A program made the translations under genes and the position numbers. 64,000 nt of DNA from assembly GCA_946886075.1 (NCBI GenBank), contig CAMPHR010000011.1, positions 1 to 64,000 on the forward strand, read 5' to 3'. Shown piece by piece: positions 29,429-37,478 of this stretch. Source of the stretch: an uncultured Novosphingobium sp. Its GTDB lineage: Bacteria > Pseudomonadota > Alphaproteobacteria > Sphingomonadales > Sphingomonadaceae. The first letter of the stretch is position 1. Each line of letters opens with the position of its first letter. The notes below the pieces were generated by a model. It was not told the DNA's origin and did not search any database. It saw only the letters and a list, made by a program, of their open reading frames with translations.

Positions 29429-30586
29429 ATGACGACCCTTGCTCCCTATGCTTCGCACCCCAGCCGCAGCCGTGGCCGCCTGCATCCCGAACCGGGCGGT
29501 GAACTGCGCGGCCCTCGCGACATCTTTCAGCGGGATCGCGATCGCATCATCCATTCCATCGCTTTCCGTCGGTTGCGGCACAAGACGCAGGTGTTCGTAT
29601 CGCCGGACGGTGATCATTTCCGCGTTCGCCTGACCCATAGCCTGGAAGTGGCGCAAATCGGCCGGACGACCGCGCGCACTCTCGGTCTCAATGAGGATCT
29701 GACCGAGGCGCTGTGCCTTGCGCATGATATTGGCCATCCGCCCTTCGGCCATGCGGGGGAGGATGCGCTGGAAGCGGCGCTGGAGGATCATGGCGGCTTT
29801 GACCATAATGCGCATACGCTGCGCACGCTCATGCTGCTGGAATCGCCCTATCCCTGCTTTCCCGGTCTCAACCTTAGCTGGGAAATGCTTGAGGGGCTGG
29901 CCAAGCATAACGGCCCGGTCGATCATCCCGGCTGGGCCATGCGGGAAATGGATGCGCTATTCCCGCTGGAGCTGTCTTCCCACGCTTCGCTGGAGGCGCA
30001 GTTGGCGGCGATCGCGGATGACATCGCCTATGACAATCACGACATTGACGATGGCCTGCGCGCTGGATTGCTGACGCTTGAGCAATTGCTTGAGGTTCCG
30101 ATCGTCAAACATTGCTGGGAGCGGGTGTGCGCTCGCTATCCCGATATCCCGCAGGACCGTCTGCTGCGCGAACTGGTGCGTGAGCAGATCGGCCTCATGG
30201 CGAATGACCTTATCGCGTCCACGCGCCGGAACATCGCCGAAGCCCGGATAAAGACGGCCGAGGACGTCCGCAGCGCAGGACGTGCGCTCGTCTGCTTCTC
30301 GCCCGAACTGGCGGCGCAAGAGCGGGAGTTGAAGCGCTTCATGTACGCGTCGCTTTATCATCATCCGTCCCAGCTAGCTGCGGCCAACCGTGCCCGGATC
30401 ATCGTCCGGGACCTGTTCCGCGCCTATCAGGACCAGCCCCAACTCATGCCAGCCGAATGGCAGGATGATCGCTTGCTGGATGAGCCGCGCCGCAGCAGGC
30501 ACATCGGCGATTTTATCGCGGGCATGACCGATCGCTATGCGGAAAAGCGCCACGCCGAGATCTTCGGAGAAGCAGTGCTAGCTTGA
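29429..30586 (+). CDS. dgt: Deoxyguanosinetriphosphate triphosphohydrolase-like protein (HD domain)
   Basis: A 385-residue HD-domain hydrolase expected to convert dNTPs to deoxynucleosides and triphosphate. [20 protein letters not shown] lies near the N-terminus, [14 protein letters not shown] supplies the first His, and [19 protein letters not shown] carries the HD pair near residues 98-99. [13 protein letters not shown] provides the later Asp. Start ATG 29429 gives the usual length of the type 2 dGTPase-like group; the upstream extension overlaps the SPOR gene end. Confidence 0.92.
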   Translation: MTTLAPYASHPSRSRGRLHPEPGGELRGPRDIFQRDRDRIIHSIAFRRLRHKTQVFVSPDGDHFRVRLTHSLEVAQIGRTTARTLGLNEDLTEALCLAHDIGHPPFGHAGEDALEAALEDHGGFDHNAHTLRTLMLLESPYPCFPGLNLSWEMLEGLAKHNGPVDHPGWAMREMDALFPLELSSHASLEAQLAAIADDIAYDNHDIDDGLRAGLLTLEQLLEVPIVKHCWERVCARYPDIPQDRLLRELVREQIGLMANDLIASTRRNIAEARIKTAEDVRSAGRALVCFSPELAAQERELKRFMYASLYHHPSQLAAANRARIIVRDLFRAYQDQPQLMPAEWQDDRLLDEPRRSRHIGDFIAGMTDRYAEKRHAEIFGEAVLA

Positions 30587-30631
30587 CGCAGCCATTGCGC
30601 TACGCATGAACGCGTCTTAGCCTTCTTCCGC

Positions 30632-30925
30632 ATGGCCCTTCACCCACAGATCGCTGCTCTCGCGGCACAGCTCGAAGACCTCGCCGCATTTCTGCGCAGG
30701 CGGGGGGATCGCAAATGGTCGGGCAGGGTGGAGCGATGCGCGCATCTGGTTGCGGACTCCAACTTCACCGGCGTCGACCATTTCCTGCGCCTGTTCGAGG
30801 GTGAAGATAGCCTGGCACACCTCGTCTTAGGCGATCCAGCCGATGACGCGCGGCTGGACGAACTGCGCAAGGCGACGCGTTCGCTCGCGGAACGGCTGGC
30901 GCGCGAAGAAGGTAGCGCCGATTGA
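30632..30925 (+). CDS. Small conserved-looking protein of unknown function
   Basis: A 97-residue, helix-rich soluble protein without signal peptide or membrane segment. Features: Trp at about 29 in RRRGDRKWSGRVERC, then LVADSNFTGVDHFLRLFEGEDSL, which faintly recalls small DUF6966-type proteins, though I cannot confirm this. It lies 45 nt after dgt and upstream of the glycine riboswitch. The ribosome site is not obvious. Coding seems real from third-position GC. Confidence 0.65.
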   Translation: MALHPQIAALAAQLEDLAAFLRRRGDRKWSGRVERCAHLVADSNFTGVDHFLRLFEGEDSLAHLVLGDPADDARLDELRKATRSLAERLAREEGSAD

Positions 30926-30994
30926 GCAATTGACGCCGCCCGTCATTTCCCGCAATGCAAATGCGTCACCGGCGCCCGGCAGATTCGGGCTCGG

Positions 30995-31205
30995 ACATGA
31001 TGCGGGAGAGCATGGGAAGCCTTTCAGGTCACCCCGTCGCCGAAGGAGCAACCGCCCCGGAATCTCTCAGGCCAAAGGACCGCATCATGGGCAGGCACTC
31101 TGGAAAGCGGACGGTTCGCGCCGTCCCACCGAAGGGGTAAGCCATCCGGTCGTTTGGCCGGTGGTCAAAGCTCTCAGGTTCCGTGACAGAGGGGGTGGCA
31201 GACGT
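30995..31205 (+). ncRNA. Tandem glycine riboswitch controlling the gcv operon
   Basis: Two consecutive glycine aptamers. The first runs from about 30995 (gcgggagag) through cgccgaaggagcaa to ctctcaggccaaaggaccg. The second has ctctggaaagcgg, caccgaaggggtaag, ctctcaggttccgtgacaga ending near 31200. These are the conserved words of the family, in order, joined by a short linker. It lies about 65 nt before gcvT. Glycine binding is expected to turn on the glycine cleavage genes; the expression platform is not clear to me. Confidence 0.9.
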
Positions 31206-31268
31206 CAGGAATCCGACTCCGGACTACCGCGTTTGTCGCCATGACCCTTGCCACGAAAGGCCGCCCTC

Positions 31269-32420
31269 ATGTCCGGCAATGACGATATCGCCCATTTTGA
31301 AGACGAATTGCCGCTGCAGGAGCTGCCGCTCGACGCTTGGCACCGTGCGCGGGGCGCGCGCATGGTTGGCTTTGCGGGCTATCACATGCCCATCCAATAT
31401 GAAGGCATCATGGCCGAACATGGCTGGACGCGCGAGCATGCCGGTTTGTTCGATGTCAGCCATATGGGCCAACTCAGCTTCTCCGGCGAAGGGGTGGACG
31501 ATGCGCTGGAGCATCTATTGCCGAGCGATATCAAGGGCCTGAAGCCCTTCCGCCAGCGCTATTCGATGCTGCTCGATGAGGATGGCGGCATTCTCGACGA
31601 CCTCATGGTTTCGCGCCTGGGCGCGGGAGCATTTGACGGCGCGGACATCTACATGGTCGTCAACGGCGCAACCAAATATGACGACATGGGCTGGATGATC
31701 GAACATCTGCCTGATGAAACCGTCATGAACCATATGGACGAGCAGGCGCTGCTCGCGTTGCAGGGCCCTGAGGCGGGTGAGGCGCTGGCCAGCCTTATCC
31801 CGGAGACCGCCGACCTCATCTTCATGCAGTCGGGCCTCTTCACCTGGCGTGGCGTTCCGTTTTGGATCAGCCGGTCGGGCTATACCGGCGAGGACGGATT
31901 TGAGATCAGCGTGCCCGCCGACACCGTAGTGCTGCTGGCGGACGCACTCTGTGCTTTGCCGCAAGTGAAGCCGATCGGCCTTGGCGCGCGGGACTCGCTG
32001 CGCCTTGAGGCCGGTCTTCCACTCTATGGCCATGACCTGACGCCCGCCGTCAGCACGATTGGCGCCGATCTTGGCTTCGCCATCCAGAAGCGCCGCCGGG
32101 AAGAGGGTGGCTTCATCGGTCATGCGCGGGTGATGAAGGAACTGGCCGATGGGCCGGGTTCCAAGCGCGTGGGATTGAATATCGAAGGCCGACTACCCGC
32201 TCGTGAAGGCGCACCGATCTTTGCCGATGGGATAAAGGTGGGAGAAGTGACCTCCGGCGGCTTCGCGCCGACCGTCGGCGCGCCGATCGCCATGGGCTGG
32301 GTCAGCTTGCCGCACAGTGCAATCGATACTGCCCTGGAAATCGAGGTACGCGGCAAGCGGATCGCAGCGACTGTCGCGCCGATGCCGTTCGTACCGCATC
32401 GGTATCGCCGCAAGGCCTGA
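31269..32420 (+). CDS. gcvT: Glycine cleavage system T protein (aminomethyltransferase)
   Basis: A 383-residue tetrahydrofolate-dependent subunit that releases ammonia from the aminomethyl-lipoyl H protein. WHRARGARMVGFAGYHMPIQY, HAGLFDVSHMGQL and the SRSGYTGEDGFEISV block are family hallmarks; ARDSLRLEAGLPLYGHDL lies in the middle. ATG 31269 is preferred, with ATG 31248 possible. First gene of the riboswitch-controlled gcvT-gcvH-gcvPA-gcvPB operon. Confidence 0.95.
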   Translation: MSGNDDIAHFEDELPLQELPLDAWHRARGARMVGFAGYHMPIQYEGIMAEHGWTREHAGLFDVSHMGQLSFSGEGVDDALEHLLPSDIKGLKPFRQRYSMLLDEDGGILDDLMVSRLGAGAFDGADIYMVVNGATKYDDMGWMIEHLPDETVMNHMDEQALLALQGPEAGEALASLIPETADLIFMQSGLFTWRGVPFWISRSGYTGEDGFEISVPADTVVLLADALCALPQVKPIGLGARDSLRLEAGLPLYGHDLTPAVSTIGADLGFAIQKRRREEGGFIGHARVMKELADGPGSKRVGLNIEGRLPAREGAPIFADGIKVGEVTSGGFAPTVGAPIAMGWVSLPHSAIDTALEIEVRGKRIAATVAPMPFVPHRYRRKA

Positions 32421-32481
32421 GCCGTCCCGCTTTTTTTGTTGGTCGCGAGTTTGAAGCAAGCACTCCGAGGGGAGACATAAG

Positions 32482-32853
32482 ATGAGCCGTTATTTCACCG
32501 ACGAACATGAATGGATCGACGTAGAGGGCGAAATCGCCACTGTCGGCATCACGGATTACGCGCAGGAACAACTGGGCGATATCGTGTTTGTGGAATTGCC
32601 TGCTGAGGGGGCAAATTTCGAAAAGGGCGATGATGCCGCCGTCGTGGAATCGGTCAAGGCTGCGTCGGACGTCTATGCGCCCATCTCCGGCGAAGTCGTC
32701 GAAACGAACAGCGCGTTGGAAGACGAGCCCGCCCTGGTCAACAGCGATGCGGAAGAAGATGGCTGGTTCTTCAAACTGCGCGTGACGAACGCCAGTGAAT
32801 TGGAAGGCCTGATGAACGAAGCTGCCTACAAGAAGTTCGTGGCGAGCCTTTGA
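32482..32853 (+). CDS. gcvH: Glycine cleavage system H protein
   Basis: A 123-residue lipoyl carrier. The starting [16 protein letters not shown] and the lipoylation lysine in [16 protein letters not shown] (Lys about residue 59) are typical. GAGGGGAGA is the ribosome site. 61 nt follow gcvT, including a run of seven Ts just after the gcvT stop (32431-32437). Confidence 0.96.
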   Translation: MSRYFTDEHEWIDVEGEIATVGITDYAQEQLGDIVFVELPAEGANFEKGDDAAVVESVKAASDVYAPISGEVVETNSALEDEPALVNSDAEEDGWFFKLRVTNASELEGLMNEAAYKKFVASL

Positions 32854-32862
32854 TCGACAATT

Positions 32863-32990
32863 AGCCCCTCCTGCAGGCGGGAGGGGCTGGGATGGGCGCG
32901 AGCGTAGCGAGCCAGCAGCCATCCCGAATAGCCGCCGCTGACGCGGCGCACCCACCCCCGACCCCTCCCTCGAAGGGAGGGGGGAGATAA
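32863..32990. repeat. GC-rich palindromic repeat block inside the gcv operon
   Basis: Three nested hairpins: agcccctcc...ggaggggct (32863-32888), gggatgg...ccatccc (32889-32925) and cccctccct-cgaa-agggagggg (about 32961-32982). It fills the gcvH-gcvPA gap and resembles the palindrome at the left edge of the window. The end supplies a purine-rich ribosome site for gcvPA. Confidence 0.7.
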
Positions 32991-32995
32991 GTGAA

Positions 32996-34354
32996 ATGCG
33001 CTACCTACCCCTTACCGACACAGACCGTCAGGACATGCTGTCCGTCATCGGCGCGTCCTCGGTCGATGACCTGTTCATCGACGTGCCCGCCGAAGCCCGT
33101 TTGGCCGACAAGATCCCCGGCTTGCCCGACCACGCCAGCGAACTGGCGGTCGAACGGCACATGGCGGCGCTTGCGCGGAAGAACCTGTCGGCAGGGGAGG
33201 CGCCCTTCTTCCTTGGCGCGGGCGCGTACCGCCACCATGTTCCCGCCAGCGTCGATCATCTGATCCAGCGCGGCGAGTTCCTGACGGCCTATACGCCCTA
33301 TCAGCCGGAAATCGCGCAAGGCACCTTGCAGGTGCTGTTCGAATTCCAGACGCAGGTTGCGCGCCTGCTTGGCTGCGATGTCGCCAACGCATCCATGTAC
33401 GATGGTTCGACCGCCTGCTGGGAAGCGATCGGCATGGCTCGTCGTATCACCAAGCGTGGCAAGGCGATCCTGTCATCGGGCCTGCACCCCCATTATGTGT
33501 CGGTCGCCAAGACGATGGCGAAATTCACGGGCGACGCATTGGTGCATGAAGCGCCGACGCTGGCCGCAGCGACCGACATCGACGCGCTGATCGCCGGGAT
33601 CGACAAGGATACGAGCTGTGTCGTGGTTCAATATCCCGATATTCTCGGCCGCATCGCCGACTTGACCCCGCTTGCCGACGCCGCCCATGAAGCGGGCGCC
33701 CTGCTGGTCGCGGTCGTGACTGAGCCTGTAGCGCTGGGCGCGATCAAGGCACCGGGCCATATGGGCGCCGACATCGTCGTTGGGGAAGGCCAGTCGATCG
33801 GCGTCGGCTTGCAATTTGGCGGCCCTTATCTCGGCCTGTTCGCGTGCAAGCAGAAATATGTCCGCCAGATGCCCGGCCGCCTGTGTGGCGAGACGGTGGA
33901 TGCTGCGGGCAAGCGCGGCTTTGTGCTGACCCTCTCCACCCGCGAGCAGCATATCCGCCGCGAAAAGGCGACTTCGAACATCTGCACCAATTCGGGCCTC
34001 TGCGCTCTGGCCTTCAGCATCCACATGACCCTGCTCGGCGAGAAGGGGCTGCGTGAGTTGGCGGCGCTCAATCACGCGCTTGCCGTACAAGCTGCTGAAC
34101 GACTGGCCAAGGTGCCTGGCGTCACGCTGCTCAACGACAGCTTCTTCAATGAATTTACGTTGGTCCTTTCCAAGGATGCACGCGAAACCGTCCGCAACCT
34201 TGCCGACAAAGGCGTGCTCGGCGGCGTATCGCTCGGACGCCTGTTCCCCGACGCACCTGAGATCGGCAACGGCCTGGTCGTCGCCGTCACGGAAACCGTA
34301 ACGTCGGAGGATATTGAAGCCTTCGCCACAGCGCTTCAGGAGGAACTGGCATGA
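32996..34354 (+). CDS. gcvPA: Glycine dehydrogenase (decarboxylating) subunit 1, GcvPA
   Basis: A 452-residue N-terminal half of the two-subunit P protein, which decarboxylates glycine. Begins [15 protein letters not shown], with [41 protein letters not shown] and [14 protein letters not shown], all typical of GcvPA. It lacks the PLP lysine, which is on GcvPB. Ends with a 4-nt ATGA overlap with gcvPB. Confidence 0.95.
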   Translation: MRYLPLTDTDRQDMLSVIGASSVDDLFIDVPAEARLADKIPGLPDHASELAVERHMAALARKNLSAGEAPFFLGAGAYRHHVPASVDHLIQRGEFLTAYTPYQPEIAQGTLQVLFEFQTQVARLLGCDVANASMYDGSTACWEAIGMARRITKRGKAILSSGLHPHYVSVAKTMAKFTGDALVHEAPTLAAATDIDALIAGIDKDTSCVVVQYPDILGRIADLTPLADAAHEAGALLVAVVTEPVALGAIKAPGHMGADIVVGEGQSIGVGLQFGGPYLGLFACKQKYVRQMPGRLCGETVDAAGKRGFVLTLSTREQHIRREKATSNICTNSGLCALAFSIHMTLLGEKGLRELAALNHALAVQAAERLAKVPGVTLLNDSFFNEFTLVLSKDARETVRNLADKGVLGGVSLGRLFPDAPEIGNGLVVAVTETVTSEDIEAFATALQEELA

Positions 34355-35916
34355 CCATGCTCAAGGAAGGCCGCCCCACTGCGCCCCAGGCTGTGACCGA
34401 CAGCGCCCCGGCAACCGCCACCGGCAACCGCGCGCTGATGTTGGAGGAAGCGCTGATCTTCGAGATCGGCTCGGCCCAGACCACGGGCGTCGATTTCCCG
34501 GAAGCGCCCAAGGTTGCCAGCCGCCTCGGCAACCTCGCGCGGACCGATAGCATCGGCCTGCCGGGCCTCTCGGAACAAGAGACGGTGCGTCACTATACCC
34601 GCCTCAGCCGTCAGAACTATGCCATCGATCTCGGCCTGTTTCCGCTTGGCTCCTGCACGATGAAGCACAACCCGCGCCTCAATGAAAAGGTCGCGCGGAT
34701 GCCCGGTTTTGCCGACCTTCACCCACTCGCGCCGCAATCGACGGTGCAGGGCGCGCTTGCGGTAATCCATGAGCTTGCCGAATGGTTGATCACGCTCACC
34801 GGCATGCACTCGGTGGCGATGAGTCCCAAGGCGGGCGCGCATGGTGAACTGTGCGGCCTGCTCGCGATCCGCGCGGCGCTCGAAGCGCGTGGCGATGCGC
34901 GCAGCGTGATCCTGGTCCCCGAAAGCGCCCACGGAACCAACCCCGCAACGGCCGCTTTCTGCGGCTATAAGGTGGAGGATATTCCCGCGACCCCGGACGG
35001 CCGCGTCGACCTCGAAGCGCTCAAGGCTCGACTCGGTCCTGATGTGGCGGCGGTGATGATCACCAACCCTAACACCTGCGGCCTGTTCGAGCGGGACATG
35101 AAGACCATCTCCGACGCGGTTCACGCTGCCGGAGCCTTCGTCTATTGCGACGGTGCGAACTTCAACGCCATCGTCGGCCGCGTTCGCCCCGGCGACCTCG
35201 GCGTGGACGCGATGCACATCAACCTGCACAAGACCTTCTCCACGCCCCACGGCGGCGGCGGACCCGGTTCCGGCCCAGTGGTGCTAAGCGAAGCGCTCAC
35301 CCCCTTCGCGCCGCTGCCTTTCGTGGAGCGTCAGGGGGACAGCTTCATGCTGATCGAGGAAGAAACGGCGGACGAATATCACGCCAGCAGCTTCGGCCGC
35401 ATGGTCGCCTTCCACGGCCAGATGGGCATGTTTACCCGCGCACTGACCTATATTCTCAGCCATGGTGCGGACGGCCTGCGCCAGGTCGCGAGCGACGCGG
35501 TGCTGAACGCCAACTACATCTTGCGCAGCCTGGACGATGTGCTGGACGCGCCCTTCGGGGCAAGCGGCCCCTGCATGCATGAGGCGCTGTTCAGCGACAA
35601 GGGGCTTGCCGAAGGGTTCACCACGCTCGACATCGCCAAGGGCCTGATCGATGAAGGCTTCCACCCGATGACCATGTATTTCCCGCTGGTCGTCCATGGC
35701 GCGATGCTGGTCGAACCCACCGAAACGGAGAGCAAGGCTGCGTTAGACCAGTTCATCATGGCGCTGCGCAGCCTTGCCGAACGCGCCAAGGCGGGCGACG
35801 AGGCACTGAAAGGCGCTCCCTATTTCGCGCCTCGCCGCCGTCTCGATGAAACGCTCGCCGCCCGCAAGCCGGTCCTCAGCTGGTCCGATCCGGCACTGGC
35901 GCAGGGGGCCGAGTGA
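34351..35916 (+). CDS. gcvPB: Glycine dehydrogenase (decarboxylating) subunit 2, GcvPB
   Basis: A 521-residue PLP subunit. [18 protein letters not shown] carries the PLP lysine (about residue 294); [17 protein letters not shown] and NPNTCGLFE are GcvPB-typical. Split P proteins are usual in Alphaproteobacteria of this group and in Gram-positives. The stop overlaps the downstream methyltransferase start by 4 nt (GTGA). Confidence 0.95.
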   Translation: MTMLKEGRPTAPQAVTDSAPATATGNRALMLEEALIFEIGSAQTTGVDFPEAPKVASRLGNLARTDSIGLPGLSEQETVRHYTRLSRQNYAIDLGLFPLGSCTMKHNPRLNEKVARMPGFADLHPLAPQSTVQGALAVIHELAEWLITLTGMHSVAMSPKAGAHGELCGLLAIRAALEARGDARSVILVPESAHGTNPATAAFCGYKVEDIPATPDGRVDLEALKARLGPDVAAVMITNPNTCGLFERDMKTISDAVHAAGAFVYCDGANFNAIVGRVRPGDLGVDAMHINLHKTFSTPHGGGGPGSGPVVLSEALTPFAPLPFVERQGDSFMLIEEETADEYHASSFGRMVAFHGQMGMFTRALTYILSHGADGLRQVASDAVLNANYILRSLDDVLDAPFGASGPCMHEALFSDKGLAEGFTTLDIAKGLIDEGFHPMTMYFPLVVHGAMLVEPTETESKAALDQFIMALRSLAERAKAGDEALKGAPYFAPRRRLDETLAARKPVLSWSDPALAQGAE

Positions 35917-36548
35917 GCGTCTGGGTTCCGGGCGAAGCGGGGACGTCGAGCGATCGGCTCCATGCCCCCGCGACGCTGCGGAACCGGGAGGCTATCCTCG
36001 CGGTGCTGCGGAACGCCCTGCCATCCTCCGGCCTCGTGCTGGAGGTGGCGAGCGGCAGTGGCGAGCATGCGGCATATTTCGCCGCGGCGCTGCCGGGCCT
36101 GGATTGGCAGCCCAGCGATCCTGATCCGGCCGCGCTTGCATCCATCGAAGCATGGCGGTCGGAGGCGAAGCTGCCCAATTTTCATCCGCCCATCATGCTC
36201 AATGCCGCTGCCGCATGGCCGGTTAGCAAGGCCGATGCGATTCTCTGCATCAACATGACGCACATCAGCCCGTGGGAAGCGACCCTTGGCTTGATGGATG
36301 GTGCGGGAAAGACGCTCCGCGCTGGCGGCCTGCTCTACCTCTACGGCCCGTTCATCCGCGATGAAGTGGAAACTGCGCCCAGCAATCTCGCCTTCAATGC
36401 GTCGCTGAAGGCGCGTGATGCGCATTGGGGATTGCGCCGAGTCGAAGATGTGATCGCTGCCGCAGAAGGGCAGCGCCTAACCCTCGATCAGTTGGTGGAG
36501 ATGCCCGCCAATAATCTGTCGCTGCTGTTCCGGAAGACTGCTTCGTAA
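35913..36548 (+). CDS. DUF938-family SAM-dependent methyltransferase-like protein
   Basis: A 211-residue class I methyltransferase fold. HAPATLRNREAILAVL is followed by the SAM motif VLEVASGSGEHAAYFA (about 42-57), WQPSDPDPAAL for motif II and ILCINMTHISPWEAT for the post-motif region. This is the DUF938 pattern; the substrate is unknown. The GTG start overlaps gcvPB by 4 nt, so it is probably translated with the glycine cleavage genes. Confidence 0.85.
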   Translation: MSVWVPGEAGTSSDRLHAPATLRNREAILAVLRNALPSSGLVLEVASGSGEHAAYFAAALPGLDWQPSDPDPAALASIEAWRSEAKLPNFHPPIMLNAAAAWPVSKADAILCINMTHISPWEATLGLMDGAGKTLRAGGLLYLYGPFIRDEVETAPSNLAFNASLKARDAHWGLRRVEDVIAAAEGQRLTLDQLVEMPANNLSLLFRKTAS

Positions 36549-36565
36549 ATCGCATCGCGCGCTCA

Positions 36566-36591
36566 CCCTTCGACAAGCTCAGGCCAAGCGG
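36566..36591 (-). repeat. REP-like element, single arm
   Basis: The sequence cccttcgacaagctcaggcc (from 36566) is one arm of the same repeat seen at 20209-20288, here without an obvious partner. It ends immediately before the Tam41-like gene. Confidence 0.7.
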
Positions 36592-36605
36592 ATATGGGAA
36601 GCGCG

Positions 36606-37478
36606 ATGCCCAACCTCCTCCGCCTCGTCACCGCCGAACTCACAGCGCCCGCTGATCCGCGCGCAGCGGCGATGGCCGGGGCGTTGGCGGCACAATATCC
36701 CGCCGCCGCCCGGGCAGTGCTCTTCTACGGCTCATGCCTGCGGGAGAGCAATCTCGACGGGCTGATGCTCGATTTCTACCTTATCGTGTCCGACTACCAC
36801 GCCGCTTATGGCCGACGCTGGCTGGCCACCGCCAACCGGCTGATCCCGCCCAATGTCTTCCCATTCGAACATAACGGCCTGATTGCGAAATATGCCATAT
36901 TGTCGGAAGCCGATTTTGCCCGGCTGAACAGCCCCGCCGCTGATAATGTGTCTGTCTGGGCCCGCTTTGCGCAGCCAGCGCGGTTGCTGTGGGCGGCGGA
37001 CGACCTCGCCAGGCAGCGCGCCATCAGCGCGGTGGCGGGCGCGGCGCCTACGCTGCTCTCGCTCGCCCGTCCCATGACGGACGCTCAGGACGCCTTGTCG
37101 CTCTGGAAAGCGGGCTTCACGCTCACCTACAATGCCGAATTGCGGGCGGAGAAGAAGGGGCGATCGGTGTCGATCGTCGATGCCGACCCCGATCGCTATC
37201 GCCGGTTCGGAGAAGCTGCCTTGGCGCAGGGGTTGCCACCTTCACCCGCCGACCCTGCCAAGCATTGGCGCGCTCTACAAAGGCGTGGGAAATACCTGTC
37301 GGTCGTCCGCCTCGCCAAAGCCAGCTTCACCTATGCGGGCGGCATCGATTATCTCGCGTGGAAGATCAATCGTCACGCAGGTACCAGCATCCAGATCAAG
37401 CCCTGGCAGCGGCGTTGGCCGCTGATCGGCGCGCTTACTCTGCTGCCGCGGCTGTTCCGGGGTGGTGCGATCCGCTGA
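36606..37478 (+). CDS. Tam41-like phosphatidate cytidylyltransferase homologue
   Basis: A 290-residue protein. VLFYGSCLRESNLDGLMLDFYLIVSD (about 35-61) resembles the nucleotidyltransferase YGSG...D pattern of mitochondrial Tam41. IAKYAILSEADFARL plus RFAQPARLLW matches its KYGVVS...GRLxKPV block, a FTLTYNAELRAEKKGR segment matches its SYxGDxRxxxG region, and RLAKASFTYAGGIDYL matches the C-terminal KGxxTAG region. The order is the same. Tam41 makes CDP-diacylglycerol from phosphatidate and CTP. Assignment is from remembered family motifs, not a search. ATG 36606 is preferred for its GGGAAG site; ATG 36594 abuts a repeat. It overlaps the kinase gene tail-to-tail by 44 nt. Confidence 0.7.
   Translation: MPNLLRLVTAELTAPADPRAAAMAGALAAQYPAAARAVLFYGSCLRESNLDGLMLDFYLIVSDYHAAYGRRWLATANRLIPPNVFPFEHNGLIAKYAILSEADFARLNSPAADNVSVWARFAQPARLLWAADDLARQRAISAVAGAAPTLLSLARPMTDAQDALSLWKAGFTLTYNAELRAEKKGRSVSIVDADPDRYRRFGEAALAQGLPPSPADPAKHWRALQRRGKYLSVVRLAKASFTYAGGIDYLAWKINRHAGTSIQIKPWQRRWPLIGALTLLPRLFRGGAIR

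Noticed and set aside
32431..32437. Seven-T run after gcvT as a terminator
   Set aside because: No stable stem precedes it, and gcvH is clearly part of the same operon.
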